Below, piece after piece: positions 11,194-21,696 of a stretch of 64,000 nucleotides of DNA (the first letter of the stretch is position 1; the number at the start of each line of letters is the position of its first letter). The notes beneath the pieces were generated by a model. It saw only the letters and a program-made list of their open reading frames with translations. It searched no databases and was not told the DNA's origin. The translations under genes and the position numbers were made by a program. The stretch is from Bufo bufo. Lineage: Eukaryota > Chordata > Amphibia > Anura > Bufonidae. The DNA lies in assembly GCF_905171765.1 (NCBI RefSeq), contig NC_053391.1, forward strand, positions 262,091,918 to 262,155,917. Direction: 5' to 3'.

Positions 11194-12161
11194 AGGGGAG
11201 TGTGTGTGTGTGTGCGTGCGTGTGTGTGTGCGTGTTTGTGTGCGTGCGTGATAAACTTTATTTGGTGTGCGTGTGTTTGGGGGCACGGGTGTTCGCGAAC
11301 TTACCCCAAACCTAACAGACAAAAAAATAAAAATAAATAAAAAAGGGCAAAAAATGTGAAAAAAACTAAATAAAAAAATTCAAAATCACTGATCAACCAT
11401 CCAAAGTTGATCAGCCGTGGGGTGTGCGATGCGCTTACAGTGGTCAGACGCTAAGAGTGCCGGCCACAGTCAGCGTACGCACACACAAAAAAAAAACTGC
11501 TTGCGCCCCAAAAAAGGTTGTGGGGGGGAGGGGGGCAAGCTGCAGCACCCCTGGCGGGTCTAGAGTCACACAGCTGTGCTGTGGACCCCAGACACCAGAT
11601 TTAGGGTGATGCAATGAAAAACGTGTTTTTTTTCTTCTACTAACTTTCCCTGAATATCACTGCCTAACCTAACCTTTCCCTAATTACCTGGGTGCACATA
11701 TGGGGGTGCTGGGGCACAGATGGGGTGCATGCTGATGATCTCTGCACAGATGGGGGTGCTGGCTCTGAGATCCGACATGCAGCACTCCTCTCTCCTCGGC
11801 TCCCGGACTGAAAAGGAGGAGGAGAGGAGCGCTGCAGTAATTTGAACTGCCCGCCCCTGCAGCCGACCAATGAGAGCCGATCCTGAGAGGTGATGTCACC
11901 ATCACCTCTCAGGATCACAGGATGGTGATTTGTGGTGTATTATCACACCACTGATCACCATCCTATTCTGGGTTTGCTGCGATCGCCTACACGGGGGGGT
12001 CCCCGGGTGCCTGCTCAATGATTTGAGCAGGCACCCAGTTCCGATCACCGCCCGCGGCGCAGCGGTGATCGGAAATACATAGGACGTGCAAGTACGCCCT
12101 GTGTCCTTAAGTACCGGGACATCAGGGATTACCTGTACGCCCTATGTCCGGAACAGTTTAA
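11194..12161. other. PB1 5' non-coding region and terminal hairpins
   Basis: Lies upstream of the transposase start on the minus strand. It holds a GT-rich microsatellite (about 11200-11252), then unremarkable sequence. Near the end are strong hairpins: GGGTGCCTGCTCAA at 12005-12018 pairs with 12023-12036 across a four-base loop, and CCGATCACCGC at 12041-12051 pairs with 12062-12072. Such subterminal stems are common in piggyBac elements. No gene. Confidence 0.75.
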
Positions 12162-12826
12162 AAACAAGCTTTTTTTGGCAAAATACACAATTTTACAGCC
12201 CTTGCAGCATCAGCACATGTGAAATTCATAGGTTACATACAGCTTTCATATTCTGTTAGTAAAAAAAACACACTTTTTTGGCAATATCCAACATCTGGTT
12301 TAGTCAGTGTGCAATTAAGCTAGAAATATAGCCATAATTTTCTTGGTTTTTACAAACACCTTTTTTGTGCAAAATACACAATTTTACAGCCCTAGCTGCA
12401 TCTGCACGTGTGAAATTCAATCGTTATATACAGCTTTCATATTCTGTTAGTAAAAAAACCCACTTTTTTAGCAATATCCAACATCTAGAAAACTAACAAT
12501 AGCGGCTCACCGAAGCCCTCCTATGAACACGATTCACTCCTCAGGAATCACCCAACTCCGTAAGGAAAGTCAGTGTGCAATTTAAGCTAGAAATACAGCC
12601 ATAATTTTCTGGGTTTTTACAAACACCCTTTTTTTGCAAAATCCACTATTTTACAGATCTGCACGTGTGAAATTCAAGCGTAATATCCGGCTTTCATATT
12701 CTGTTACTAAAAAAACTCACTTTTTTGGCAATATACAACGTCTAGAAAACTAACAACAGTGGCTCACCGAAGCCCTCCTATGAACACGATTCACTCCTCA
12801 GGAATCACCCAACTCCGTAAGGAAAG
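12162..12826. repeat. hAT-B internal tandem array, part 1
   Basis: Repeats of about 190 bp marked by ATTTTACAGCCCT, GTGTGAAATTCA and CAATATCCAACATCT. Two of the units carry an extra segment of about 84 bp (AGAAAACTAACAA to CCGTAAGGAAAG) at 12486 and 12741. The array resumes at 21924 beyond the Penelope/Ngaro insertion. Non-coding. Confidence 0.8.
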
Positions 12827-13660
12827 TAGTCAAAAAAATGGAGGGGCACTCAAATATCTGGGTGTGATGGGTAACAATAAGATTTATTCATGCAATAAAA
12901 TGTCAAAAAGTAAAATGTCAAAAGGTAGATCATAAAATGCAGATTTTAAAATGTCACATAACCATCATCCAAAACAATAAATATAAAACACACTATTAAT
13001 GACCTTCCCAATCAGTATGGGATGAACAGTCCAATTGCCACTATAGGGTACCTAATTGAGATGGGTGGCATTAGTACCATAGGTCACAATTTGAAATCAA
13101 CAAAGTCTGTACTGAGTGATTAGAATGGTACATTCCATATGAGCAAAATAGGTGGTAGTACATTACCGCTCCCTGGCCGGTATTCAGCTTCTTGCTCAGC
13201 CATCCAGGACCTAGCACGGCGTCCCGTGCGGTCTCACAGTCAGACTGTGGCGTCCCATGTGACTCGGCGGCGTCTCACGTGATCAGGTAATGACCACGTG
13301 ACCGGCAAACAGGAAGATGCGTCTCAATGGGAAGATGATGCGTTCCACCGTGCGTTTCAGTTGGAACTTCCGGTATAGGAAGTGAAGTAATAAACGATGC
13401 GTTCCACCATGCGCTTCAATGGGAGACTTCCGCGGAATGCTGTACTTAGATCCGGAGGGGAGGGAGGGTCCAGGTGCTGATAAACAGCCAGACCAGGATC
13501 CCACATCACCACCGGACAACCCCCCGATTAAGAAAATCCAAACAGTTCCATCTCTGCATTGTGTCCCTTGAGCATAAGAGTGTCAAATTCAAATATTCTA
13601 CTTGACTCCTGTCTGGACATGTTCATAATATGGTTCCCTCCTCTCCACGATTTTTTGACC
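12827..13660. repeat. Left terminal copy (pLTR) of the Penelope-like element
   Basis: The outer 110 bp (12827-12935) match the complement of 21815-21923. The inner part (about 13440-13660, including GGACAACCCCCCGATTAAG and CTCCTGTCTGGACATGTTC) matches the complement of 15030-15240. The middle portions of the left and right copies differ, so the two ends are not simple duplicates. No hammerhead core is recognisable here. Confidence 0.8.
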
Positions 13661-14638
13661 TTTTCCTCTAATTTATCCAAATATATTGACCAATGGTTAC
13701 AACCATTGGTGAAAGGAATCCCGTCTTATATTAAAGACACGACTGAGATAATTAAAACTTTAGAAACACTAAATTGGGAGGAAAGCTTCATAATAGGAAC
13801 CCTGGATGTGAGTTCACTGTACACAGTGATAAAACACGACCAGGGATTACAGGCCTTAAGAATCTCTTTCCAGGAGAATAAACAGTTACAGGAGGCGCAG
13901 ACGGCCTTCCTCTTGGAAACAGTGAAATATATATTGTCCCATAACTATTTCATATTTGAGGAACACTTCTACTTACAGATGACTGGCACAGCCATGGGCA
14001 CCAGATTCACTCCCAGCTATGCCAACTTATTTTTGGCTCAATGGGAAAATGACATCATCCGTCCTAAGCTGGGGACGAGTCTGGTGCTCTGGCGCCGGTA
14101 CATCGATGACATTTTATTTATATGGCAGGATAGTAGAGAACTATTAGATGTTTTTCTAGCTGAAATCAATCACAACAATAGAAATTTTAAGTTCTCACCT
14201 GTGATAGAACATAGTAAGGCGGTGTTTCTAGATCTTAACATTCAAATAGAAGCTTCAAAAATTATCTGTAGTACTCATACCAAATTGCTGGCAAGGAATA
14301 GCTACATACGCTACTCCAGCTGCCATTTGCCGAGATGGCTCACCAAAATACCGGTGAGCCAATTCAGACTGCTTAAACGCAATTGTTCGATAGAGGATAA
14401 TTTTGAGGAAGAGGCGCATAAGCTGAGTCAATTATTTGCGGACAGAGAATACCCGGATAAAGTTATAACTGAAGCATTGGCGAAAGTCCGCAGTATGAAT
14501 AGAGAGGATTTTTTTCAGCCAGGGACCCCTATAAAGTCGGATGAGGCAATACGTCTAATATTACTGTTTAATTCCCAACATCGACAAGTAGCAAGGATAA
14601 TTAACAAATACTGGCACTTATACTGGCCGCTAATTTAG
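13559..14638 (+). pseudogene. Penelope-like reverse transcriptase, N-terminally truncated
   Basis: Encodes the reverse transcriptase that copies the element RNA at a nick in DNA. The first ~30 codons read through the terminal repeat and are probably not native; the recognisable protein starts near FLTFSSNLSKYIDQW. Motif A is TLDVSSLYT (Asp 83), motif B is GTAMGTRFTPSYANLFL (143-159) and the active site is YIDD (181-184). The C-terminal part (WLTKIPVSQFRLLKRNC) is typical of Penelope elements. Those proteins are usually about 700-850 residues, so a large N-terminal part is missing where the inverted terminal copy joins. The frame ends at 14638 through a one-base shift near 14615; the endonuclease continues in another frame. 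Catalytic residues are intact, but the gene is truncated. Confidence 0.92.
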
Positions 14639-15042
14639 CTTCTAAGGTAGCACCGACGGTTAAAAAACATTCAGATGGAGGAAAAATTTCTAACTGGCTG
14701 AGGATGGACGGTTTCTTTAGATGTGGAAGATGCTCGAATTGCAGAGCTACTTCCTTTCCGAAAAAAACTATTGAGGTCAAATCAAGACAAAATAACTTCA
14801 CCTTGAGCATCAGAGAAACTCTTACTTGTGAATCCAAGGATGTGATCTATCATTTAGAATGTAGTTGTCAAAAACAATATATTGGCCGAACTAAAAGACC
14901 TCTCAAGAAAAGAGTGATGGAACAAATTGCAAATATTTGCAAGGGATATAAACACCCCCTCTCCAAACATTTTAAACAATATCACGATTGTGACCCCTCC
15001 ACTATGTCATTTGTAGCTATGGAAAAGGTCCAAAAATCGTAG
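14639..15042 (+). pseudogene. GIY-YIG endonuclease domain of the Penelope-like element
   Basis: C-terminal continuation of the same polyprotein in the +2-shifted frame. After a linker (KVAPTVKKHSDGG) and a Cys cluster (RCGRCSNC), the GIY-YIG nuclease core is visible: VIYHLECSCQKQYIGRTKRP, with VIY and YIG as the paired motifs and the following Arg of the catalytic helix in LKKRV. The frame closes at 15042 and the right terminal copy begins at once. The domain nicks target DNA in this family. One frame change separates it from the reverse transcriptase. Confidence 0.9.
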
Positions 15043-15488
15043 AGAGGAGGGAACCACATTATGAACATGTCCAGACAGGAGTCACGTAGAATATTTTAAT
15101 TTGACACTCTTATGCCCAAGGGACACAATGCAGAGATGGAACTGTTTGGATTTCTTTAATCGGGGGGTTGTCCGGTGGTGATGTGGGATCCAGGTCTGGC
15201 TGTTTATCAGCACCTGGACCCTCCCTCCCCTCTGGATCGCCCCTCCACGGTTCGTCTCCCCATTGTTAGCCTGTTCATCTATTATGATATACCATCAAGT
15301 ATAACCCATCTGACCGACTGTCCTTTTAGGTTTCATTTCCCCATTGTTACATCATCAATTTGAATATGAAACATTATTGAGGAAGAACTGCCTGATTTTA
15401 TATATATGCCTTTGTGAAGATCTGTCTTTTTTATGTCAATTTTCATTTTTTATGCCTTTTATGTATTTTTATGTCTCTATATTTTAAT
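15030..15488. repeat. Right terminal copy of the Penelope-like element, inner part
   Basis: The first 210 bp are the complement of 13440-13660; the rest is AT-rich and differs from the left copy. It is interrupted at 15489 by the Ngaro element and resumes at 21800-21923. Non-coding. Confidence 0.78.
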
Positions 15489-16074
15489 ATTTGTGGCCGC
15501 GGCCACGGTCAGTAAGGTGACAGGAGGGGGCCCTAACAGTGGCTGGTGTGTGCCTGGAGCCACGGGACGTGGGCCTGCCTAAAAGAGGGCCAACCCTAGG
15601 GAGAGTAGAAAGAAAGGGGTGGGAAAGGGGGGGGAGTACGAGTAGGCGGGCGCGGTGAGGTGAGCTGGACGAGGGGGTTTAAGAAGGGGGACCTGGCCCC
15701 TCCCACAATTACAGGCTGCACGCAGCCTTAACTATTTGTGGCCGCGGCCACGGTCAGTAAGGTGACAGGAGGGGGCCCTAACAGTGGCTGGTGTGTGCCT
15801 GGAGCCACGGGACGTGGGCCTGCCTAAAAGAGGGCCAACCCTAGGGAGAGTAGAAAGAAAGGGGTGGGAAAGGGGGGGGGTACGAGTAGGCAGGCGCGGT
15901 GAGGTGAGCTGGACGAGGGGGTTTAAGAAGGGGGACCTGGCCCCTCCCACAATTACAGGCTCCACGCAGCCTTAACTATTTGTGGCCACGGTCAGTAAGG
16001 TGACAGGAGGGGGCCCTAACAGTGGCTGGTGTGTGCCTGGAGCCACGGGACGTGGGCCTGCCTAAAAGAGGCCC
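15489..16074. repeat. Ngaro 3' split direct repeats with an extra unit
   Basis: Three B modules begin with TTTGTGGCC...CACGGTCAG at about 15491, 15736 and 15979, with A modules between them at about 15636-15738 and 15881-15981. On the element strand the order is B1-A2-B2-A3-B3, one A-B unit of about 245 bp more than the expected B1-A2-B2. The two full units differ at only a few positions. Confidence 0.85.
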
Positions 16075-16126
16075 AAAAGACACCGGGTAGGAGAAGTGCT
16101 GTTGTTTAATGCATGTTGGAACAGTA

Positions 16127-17206
16127 TTACAAAACCAAGGAATGGAATACCTGGCGGGTTTCAGTCAGCGGATCCGGGATGTACCGGGAAAAACAGGCAG
16201 ATCTCCACCTACCCATGTGACGAATGACGTGCGGAGGCGTCCCGTGCTTGGAAGCTGCAGAGGCAGCTCCGATGCGGAAGGAATGTCCTGATATAGTTTT
16301 GGGGTCCACCCCCAACCCTGCGACCAGGGATCTGATGTGTGAGACGAACTGTGGCGTGGATAGGGGTTTCCCTTGGAATGGAAGCAAAGGAGACTCTGGA
16401 TCTGGAGATGGCGTGGAATCAAGGAGACGTCGGAGTACCACCACCGGACACCAGGCGTTTTCGGACTTGAAGAAGCGGATCTGTATGGGAGGACCGGTTT
16501 GGGACGTCTTGGTGGAAGGAAGGCTTAACACCAGATGATCCTGGCTCCAGGACAGCTGCTTCTTCTTCAGAAAGATCGTCTTCTGGGAAGAAACTGAGAA
16601 TTCTCCTGGACGTAGGAAGCCGTAGAAGCTTAGATACATTGCGGCCTTCATGACCAGACTAACGGAAGGGCCAAAAGGGTTGCCATCTAGGGATGCAGAC
16701 AGCTGCCTGAATAGTTCGCCGGAGACCGGCCGACGGGAAGGATTTGAGTCCTTACTGCTTTTCTCAATGCCCCTGAGTGTGGCCTTGACGGCTTGGGATG
16801 TGAACGCCGAGCGAACCTCTGGATTCTGTAGGACTAAGAAATGTTGTGCCCCGGCTAGGTACAAACGGATGGTGCTGGGTGCCAGCTTGAGGTTGACATG
16901 GCAATGGGCCATGAAAGCCATGATGTAAGAAACGAAGGCCGTATCCTGTTGAGGATGGTCCCTGGAAATTTTTTGAAAGAGGTTCCAACCTGTGCTGTAA
17001 TTGCGGGCCGTGTTGACAGAGAGGGATCGGTGCATGAGGTCCTTGGCGGTTGCCAGCAGAGACCTCAATCCAACATCAGGTCGCTGAAGCCAGGAATCCG
17101 GGCCCCGGTCCGGTCTGCTTCGGGACATACCTGAAAGAAGGTTTGAAAATTGAATCTGGATAAGGCATCGGCCGCCGTGTTGCTGGCACCTGGAATATGG
17201 GAACAT
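16127..17206 (-). CDS. Tyrosine recombinase of the Ngaro-like element
   Basis: An open frame of 359 codons for the integrase of the element, which would join a circular DNA copy to the genome through a covalent phosphotyrosine. The catalytic set is visible: Arg 199 in FYGFLRPGEF, a candidate strand Lys 233 in PSTKTSQ, His 308 and Arg 311 in GHSFRIGAASAA, His 330 and Trp 334 in RHMGRWRS, and Tyr 342 in FSRYIPDP. The N-terminal core-binding part (about 50-150) includes SLSVNTARNYSTGW and APSTIRLYLAG. The first ~30 residues overlap the preceding RT/RNase H frame by 142 bp, so the true start may be internal, for example Met 27. The frame looks intact and could be functional. Confidence 0.93.
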   Translation of the reverse strand: MFPYSRCQQHGGRCLIQIQFSNLLSGMSRSRPDRGPDSWLQRPDVGLRSLLATAKDLMHRSLSVNTARNYSTGWNLFQKISRDHPQQDTAFVSYIMAFMAHCHVNLKLAPSTIRLYLAGAQHFLVLQNPEVRSAFTSQAVKATLRGIEKSSKDSNPSRRPVSGELFRQLSASLDGNPFGPSVSLVMKAAMYLSFYGFLRPGEFSVSSQKTIFLKKKQLSWSQDHLVLSLPSTKTSQTGPPIQIRFFKSENAWCPVVVLRRLLDSTPSPDPESPLLPFQGKPLSTPQFVSHIRSLVAGLGVDPKTISGHSFRIGAASAASKHGTPPHVIRHMGRWRSACFSRYIPDPLTETRQVFHSLVL

Positions 17207-18618
17207 GAGAAATTAAAGTTATTGATCATGGCCAGCCAGACCAGTTTGCGTAAAAGGGACATGACCCTGGCAGACTTGGCTCGGCCTTTGGAGATGATGT
17301 CCACCAGGTCCTGACTGTCAGAGATGAACATGACACTGGAATTAGCCCAGAGGTGACCCCAGACGGACGCGGCCGCCACGATGGGATAACATTCCAGAAA
17401 CGGGGACGACCTGAGGGACTGAGGGTCAGAACTGACCTGAGGAGGCCATGGACCCGCTAACCACTGGGACCCGAAGATGGCAGCGAAACCCCGGGATGCC
17501 GCGGCATCGGAAAACACCCTGGCGGATGACTGGGACCATGAGGGGACAAACAGGCTGACCCCGTTCCAGGTTGAAAGAAAGCTGTCCGACATGCGCAAGT
17601 CTGCCATGGCAGCCCTGTCCAAGTGGACAATGCTGCTGGGTTCGGAGGCTGTAGGAAGGAGCGAGAGCAGGCGGGAAATGAAGGCCCTGCCCTGGGGCAT
17701 CACCCTCAAGGCAAAGTTCAGCCGACCCAGGATGGACTGTAGCTCGACCTTGGTCACCTGGGAAGAGGTGATGGCCCCTGCCACGACTTCCCGGATTTGG
17801 GACAGCTTTGCCTCTGGAAGCCTGGCCTCCATCCTTTCGGAGTCCAGGACAATACCCAGAAAGGTGATGGAAGTGACCGGCCCCGAGGTCTTCCCCTGCG
17901 ATATTGGGATGAAAAGGGCGGCAAAGAGCTCCAGGAGGGAGTGCAGCCCGGATGGCTGACATGGCGGAGGTTCTATGAGGAGAAAGACGTCCAGGTAGTG
18001 GACGACCGCTGGGGCGCTGCCGTGGTGGATCAGGATCCAGTGTAGAGCCTGTGCCAGTTGGTCGAATAACCACGGGCTGCTTTTAGAGCCAAACGTCAAC
18101 CGGTTGGCAAAATAGAACCTGCCCTCCCACTGAATACCATAAAACTGCCATAGGTGTGGGGCGATAGGCAGTAGTTTGAAGGCGTCCGCTATGTCAGTTT
18201 TAGACAACCAGGCGCCTTTCCCGGGGCTAAGGATGAGGGCAATGGCTTCGTCGATGGATGCATATGTCATGGCAAATTCTTCGGAAGGAATGAGTGAATT
18301 GATGCTGGGGATGACGGAATCATGGGGGGCGGAGAGATCGTAAATTAAACGTTTTTTATTTGAATCTTTTTTGGACACTATTCCTATGGGGCTGATACGC
18401 CAGCGAGAGAAAGGAACCTGGTTGAAAGGGCCCAGGAGGAACCCTTTCTCAACCTCCGAGTTCAGGAGTTCCTGCACAGTGGCAGGATCTGACCTGGCTG
18501 ACTGCAGATTGTCGCACTCCCAGTTGGAATGGGGGAGTGCCACCAACCCTGTGTCAAAACCGAAGCAGAGGCCAGTGATCAGGAAGTCCACGAATCCCGG
18601 ACCTGGATGTTCCCGCAA
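17065..18618 (-). CDS. Reverse transcriptase / RNase H of the Ngaro-like element
   Basis: A 517-codon open frame. Reverse transcriptase motifs occur in order: the fingers region SPIGIVSKKDSNKKRLIYDLS (72-95), motif A in SKTDIADAFKLLP (Asp 142), motif B in LTFGSKSSPWLFDQL (174-188) and the active site VVHYLDVFLLI. The last reads Tyr-Leu-Asp-Val (208-211) where Tyr-Leu-Asp-Asp is expected, so one metal-binding Asp is lost. RNase H follows: FSDAAASRGFAA, an acidic site in FLECYPI, MFISDSQDLVD and NTAADALSRF. It overlaps the gag-like frame upstream by 40 bp and the recombinase downstream by 142 bp. The frame is otherwise open, so the loss is a point change in a fairly young copy. Confidence 0.92.
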   Translation of the reverse strand: MREHPGPGFVDFLITGLCFGFDTGLVALPHSNWECDNLQSARSDPATVQELLNSEVEKGFLLGPFNQVPFSRWRISPIGIVSKKDSNKKRLIYDLSAPHDSVIPSINSLIPSEEFAMTYASIDEAIALILSPGKGAWLSKTDIADAFKLLPIAPHLWQFYGIQWEGRFYFANRLTFGSKSSPWLFDQLAQALHWILIHHGSAPAVVHYLDVFLLIEPPPCQPSGLHSLLELFAALFIPISQGKTSGPVTSITFLGIVLDSERMEARLPEAKLSQIREVVAGAITSSQVTKVELQSILGRLNFALRVMPQGRAFISRLLSLLPTASEPSSIVHLDRAAMADLRMSDSFLSTWNGVSLFVPSWSQSSARVFSDAAASRGFAAIFGSQWLAGPWPPQVSSDPQSLRSSPFLECYPIVAAASVWGHLWANSSVMFISDSQDLVDIISKGRAKSARVMSLLRKLVWLAMINNFNFSCSHIPGASNTAADALSRFNFQTFFQVCPEADRTGARIPGFSDLMLD

Positions 18619-19523
18619 CAGGAGGGCCAGGAGGTCAATGTTGCAATCGGCCAGTCATAGGCGCTTGTACGCCTTTTTGGGACATGTGGACCTGGGGTGA
18701 GCCCTGAAGCAGATGGAGCAGATGTGCAGGGCCCTGCAACCGTTGAAGAGACAGGAACCGAAGTTGAAGCCTTGGCTGAAAAGGAGCGGTGGTAATCGTA
18801 AAAAGCCGTGCCGCCGTACTTGTGCCCAAGATCAGTAACCCTGTGTAGATACGTGTCCAGCTCCTCCCGGCGAGCTGGATAGGCGGAGCAGATCACATCT
18901 CTATACAGGCCAAAGGCCAAAACGAACTCAGGTACAGAGAGCTTGCGATTGAGACGGGCATCCTTGGCCCGAAGGACCACCGAGATTTCCCCACAGTCAA
19001 AGGTCTTATTATCTGCGGCATCGTGGGACGCAATCAGGATGGACGCGAGATTCACGTCCTTGCCCGCCAAGATGTCCCTCCTGATGTTGTCCGGCACGAA
19101 GTGTGCAGGAGCCACCACGGGAGCAGCCGGGGTCGTACCTGGAGCCGGTAGCTGATACAAAGGGGGATCGGTGAGGGGGACCACCGCCTGGGATGACGCC
19201 GGTGTTCTGGACTCCAAGTCCACCACCCTGGTCCTGATGTCGGCAACGGATGAGATGAGCGAATCCATGGAGGCCTGTAACTGCACCAAGGACTGCTGGA
19301 TGGCTGGGGGTGGATCTTCTCTTTCAGGAGGACCGGGTTCGGTCATCAACAGCCTGTATACCTCGGCCTTTCTGGCTGACGCTGGGTGCCTGATACCCCT
19401 TCTGCCCAACTCCGCAATGAGCCTTGGTACGGTCCATCTTCGGAGGGCTACTGGGCCGCCTTGGCCAGAGACCGAAGTACCCGGGAGGGACAATGCGTCG
19501 TCGACATCTGACACCTGAGACAT
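18579..19523 (-). pseudogene. Gag-like protein of the Ngaro-like element, frameshifted at C-terminus
   Basis: A 314-codon frame upstream of the RT gene, the position of the nucleocapsid-like protein. Residues about 28-60 (WTVPRLIAELGRRGIRHP and following) resemble a SAP-type helix-extended-helix DNA-binding motif. A helical stretch (80-105) precedes a Pro-rich linker and a conserved-looking core (NIRRDILAGKDVNL to SAYPARREELDTYLH). In the frame as it stands the C-terminus is Ser/Pro-rich. In the neighbouring frame at about 18659-18735 a zinc-knuckle-like CSICFRAHPRSTCPKK appears, closing with a stop at about 18657. A one-base frame change has therefore probably cut off the knuckle. The function is inferred from position and motifs only. 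Confidence 0.75.
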
Positions 19524-21696
19524 GGCTCCGAAGATAGCAGAGACCTTATGTGAGACCTGGAATTAGAGACAACAATATGGCAGCTGGAGAGGTCATGGGG
19601 ACCGTGTACCGTGATTACTGAGGCCGTGGGCGAACGTATTTGAGGACGTACCTGAGAGCGTGGATTCAACACCCATGCCTTACCGTCTGAGGATCGATGG
19701 GAACGACCCGGCTGGCCGTGAGGACTGGAAAAGTTAGGAGCGACGTGAGAAAATTGCCGAGCGGGACCTGAAAACCAATGCTGATGCGTACGGACACACC
19801 GCTGTGTCGGCTAATAACGAAAACAGGGAGACGTGGATGACACATGAAACCAAGAACAGAGGGGTATCTGGAGAGCCAGGAGGCGGAGTCGAAGACTGCG
19901 GTAAGAAGGAGGCCTGGATGTTCCAGGATGAGCGGTAAGGAGTGACCTGAACATTTCAGGTTGGGGACGTGAGCAGGGTTGCCTGGGTGCCGCAAGATAC
20001 GTAGGAACTGGGAGACACCTGACGCACCGGCTAACTACAGTAATGGTGGCTGCACACAGTGGGCTGAAGAAACCAGGAACGAGACCCTGATGCTACAGGC
20101 AACAGTGGACGGGGGAGACACCTGAACGCTTCAGGGTACCTGGACAGCGAGGACACCTGAACGCCTCAGGCTAAGATGGACAGAGAAGACACCTGAACGT
20201 CTCAGGCTAAGATGGACAGAGGAGACACCTGAACGCTTCAGGGTACCTGGACAGCGAGGACACCTGAACGCCTCAGGCTACAATGGACAGAGAAGACACC
20301 TGAACGCTTCAGGGTACCTGGACAGAGAAGACACCTGAACGCCTCAGGCTAAGATGGACAGAGAAGACACCTGAACGCTTCAGGGTACCTGGACAGAGAA
20401 GACACCTGAATGTCTCAGGCCGAGATGGACAGAGAAGACACCTGAACGCTTCAGGGTACCTGGACGGAGAAGACACCAGAACGCCTCAGGCTAAGATGGA
20501 CAGAGAAGACACCTGAACGCTTCAGGGTACCTGGACAGGGAGGACACCTGAACGTCTCAGGTTAAGTAAGAGAGAAACATCCCTTGAATGCCTCCGGGGA
20601 GGCAACCCGGGATGCAGGTAAGAGGAACTGCGGGGTGCAGCCCAGAATTACCTACCTGAAAACCCTCAAGCTTGAGAATTCCCGCGAGTGGCCGGCAGCG
20701 ACCTTCTGCAGGACCTGTCGGAAAACAATTTTTTTTTTTTTGGGTGAGAACGCAAGACCCCCGTCCAATACCTAAACCTGACGTCAGGAAGTCGAGACAA
20801 AACACGTCGGGGACCACGAACGCTACTGGCACCTGGGAAAGGAACACAAATGTGAAAATTGGGAGCAGCAAGGGCCGGAGCCCCCGCGAGGCCAGGCTGG
20901 AAGGCCATGGGACCGCAGGATGGTGCGTGGCTGGCAGGGGCGTGAGCGGGCCTGGAGGGCCATGGGTCCAACCTGGGTGGGCGTGGAGGAGCCTGTGACA
21001 CGTACCGACCTGGCAGGTGCGGGTGGCCTGGTGGTTGGACACAGGAGCCAGGAACGGGCGAACTGGATGGAGCAGAGTGAGACGTGAAGGGATGCGGACC
21101 TGCATCCCACGGGTGAGGGGGGGGACCTGTTCTCTGGGGGCACGGACAGCACTGCGGCCAGGACGCCAGCACAAAGCAGGGGTTATGCAAGGTGAGCACG
21201 GATAGTGTGGCGAGCTGGGGACGGTGGGTGGGAGCCATATGTGACCCTGTTACCCCAACTGGGGAAAAAACGTAGCAGGGACAGGCTCCTGCCGCCGCGG
21301 CACTGACAGGAGCGTGGGAGGCGGGGGCGGCCGTGGTGTGTGGCCCGGCCGTGGAAGAGGGACGGAGGCAGTGAGTGGGACTCCCCCTCTGTTCTTTCCC
21401 CCCCAGCGGCCAGCGCTCAGTGCGGCAGACGGCAGCTGAGACCGGGAGCCGGCTGCGCATGCGCCCGACCTCTCGCGAGAGGACGGACGCGTCGACAGGA
21501 CGGTGGTGGAGGGAGCTCGCGGTGCAGGGAAGCCGGATGCGGTGAGGGGGAGCGGACCAGCGGGCGACCCTGGTCCTGATGTCGGACGGACCGGAGACAC
21601 GAGGTACGAGGTGCGCGGCGGGAGGCGTGAGGCGTGCGGCGTGCGGCGGTGCTTACTTGGGAGGCGTGCTTACCGGAAGTGACGGGAGTCACAGGA
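19524..21696. other. Ngaro 5' leader (minus-strand sense)
   Basis: 2.2 kb upstream of the gag-like gene. 19524-20100 is unremarkable. 20100-20565 is a minisatellite. 20566-21690 is GC-rich, with many CpG dinucleotides and no convincing gene; several overlapping open frames there are explained by high GC content. The CpG-rich part next to the A1 end is where a promoter would lie, but no TATA box is evident. Confidence 0.6.
20100..20565. repeat. 36-bp minisatellite in the Ngaro leader
   Basis: About 13 copies of a unit of roughly 36 bp built on GACACCTGAACGCTTCAGGG or GACACCTGAACGCCTCAGGC followed by a GGACAGAGAA-type spacer. Two unit types alternate, giving a weaker 72-bp period. Each unit contains a short inverted repeat (CCTGAACG...TTCAGG), so the transcript could form a row of small stem-loops. 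Confidence 0.88.

Larger units (their letters stand above)
7294..12161 (-). mobile_element. piggyBac element PB1 (left end lost)
   Basis: The transposase on the minus strand fixes the family. The right boundary is TTAA at 12158-12161; reading inwards on the complement it starts TTAAACTGTTCCGGACATAG, a piggyBac-type end. Subterminal hairpins lie at 12005-12036 and 12041-12072. After the TTAA the sequence returns to the hAT-B internal array. No matching TTAA end is found on the left, where sequence abuts the first 21 bases of hAT-B, so a deletion has probably removed the left end of PB1 and part of hAT-B. Non-coding segments of PB1 (7480-8360 and 8770-9420) are also found in PB2. Confidence 0.8.

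Noticed and set aside
11200..11322. Upstream extension of the piggyBac transposase to 11322
   Set aside because: The extra residues come from the GT microsatellite (His-Thr repeats); the family start fits Met at 11193.
13440..15240. DIRS/Helitron-like interpretation of the inverted ends around the reverse transcriptase
   Set aside because: The enzyme has YIDD and a GIY-YIG nuclease, which identify Penelope; inverted terminal copies are known for that group.
16224..17959. Plus-strand open frames opposite the Ngaro genes
   Set aside because: They are shadows of the minus-strand recombinase and RT frames; only the minus strand shows family motifs.
20100..20565. Possible CRISPR-like array of regular 36-bp units
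   Set aside because: There are no unique spacers; the whole unit is repeated and the setting is a eukaryotic retroelement leader.
20557..21600. Long overlapping open frames in GC-rich DNA
   Set aside because: Many frames on both strands are open at once because stops are rare at this GC content; no domain is recognisable and the region is the Ngaro leader.
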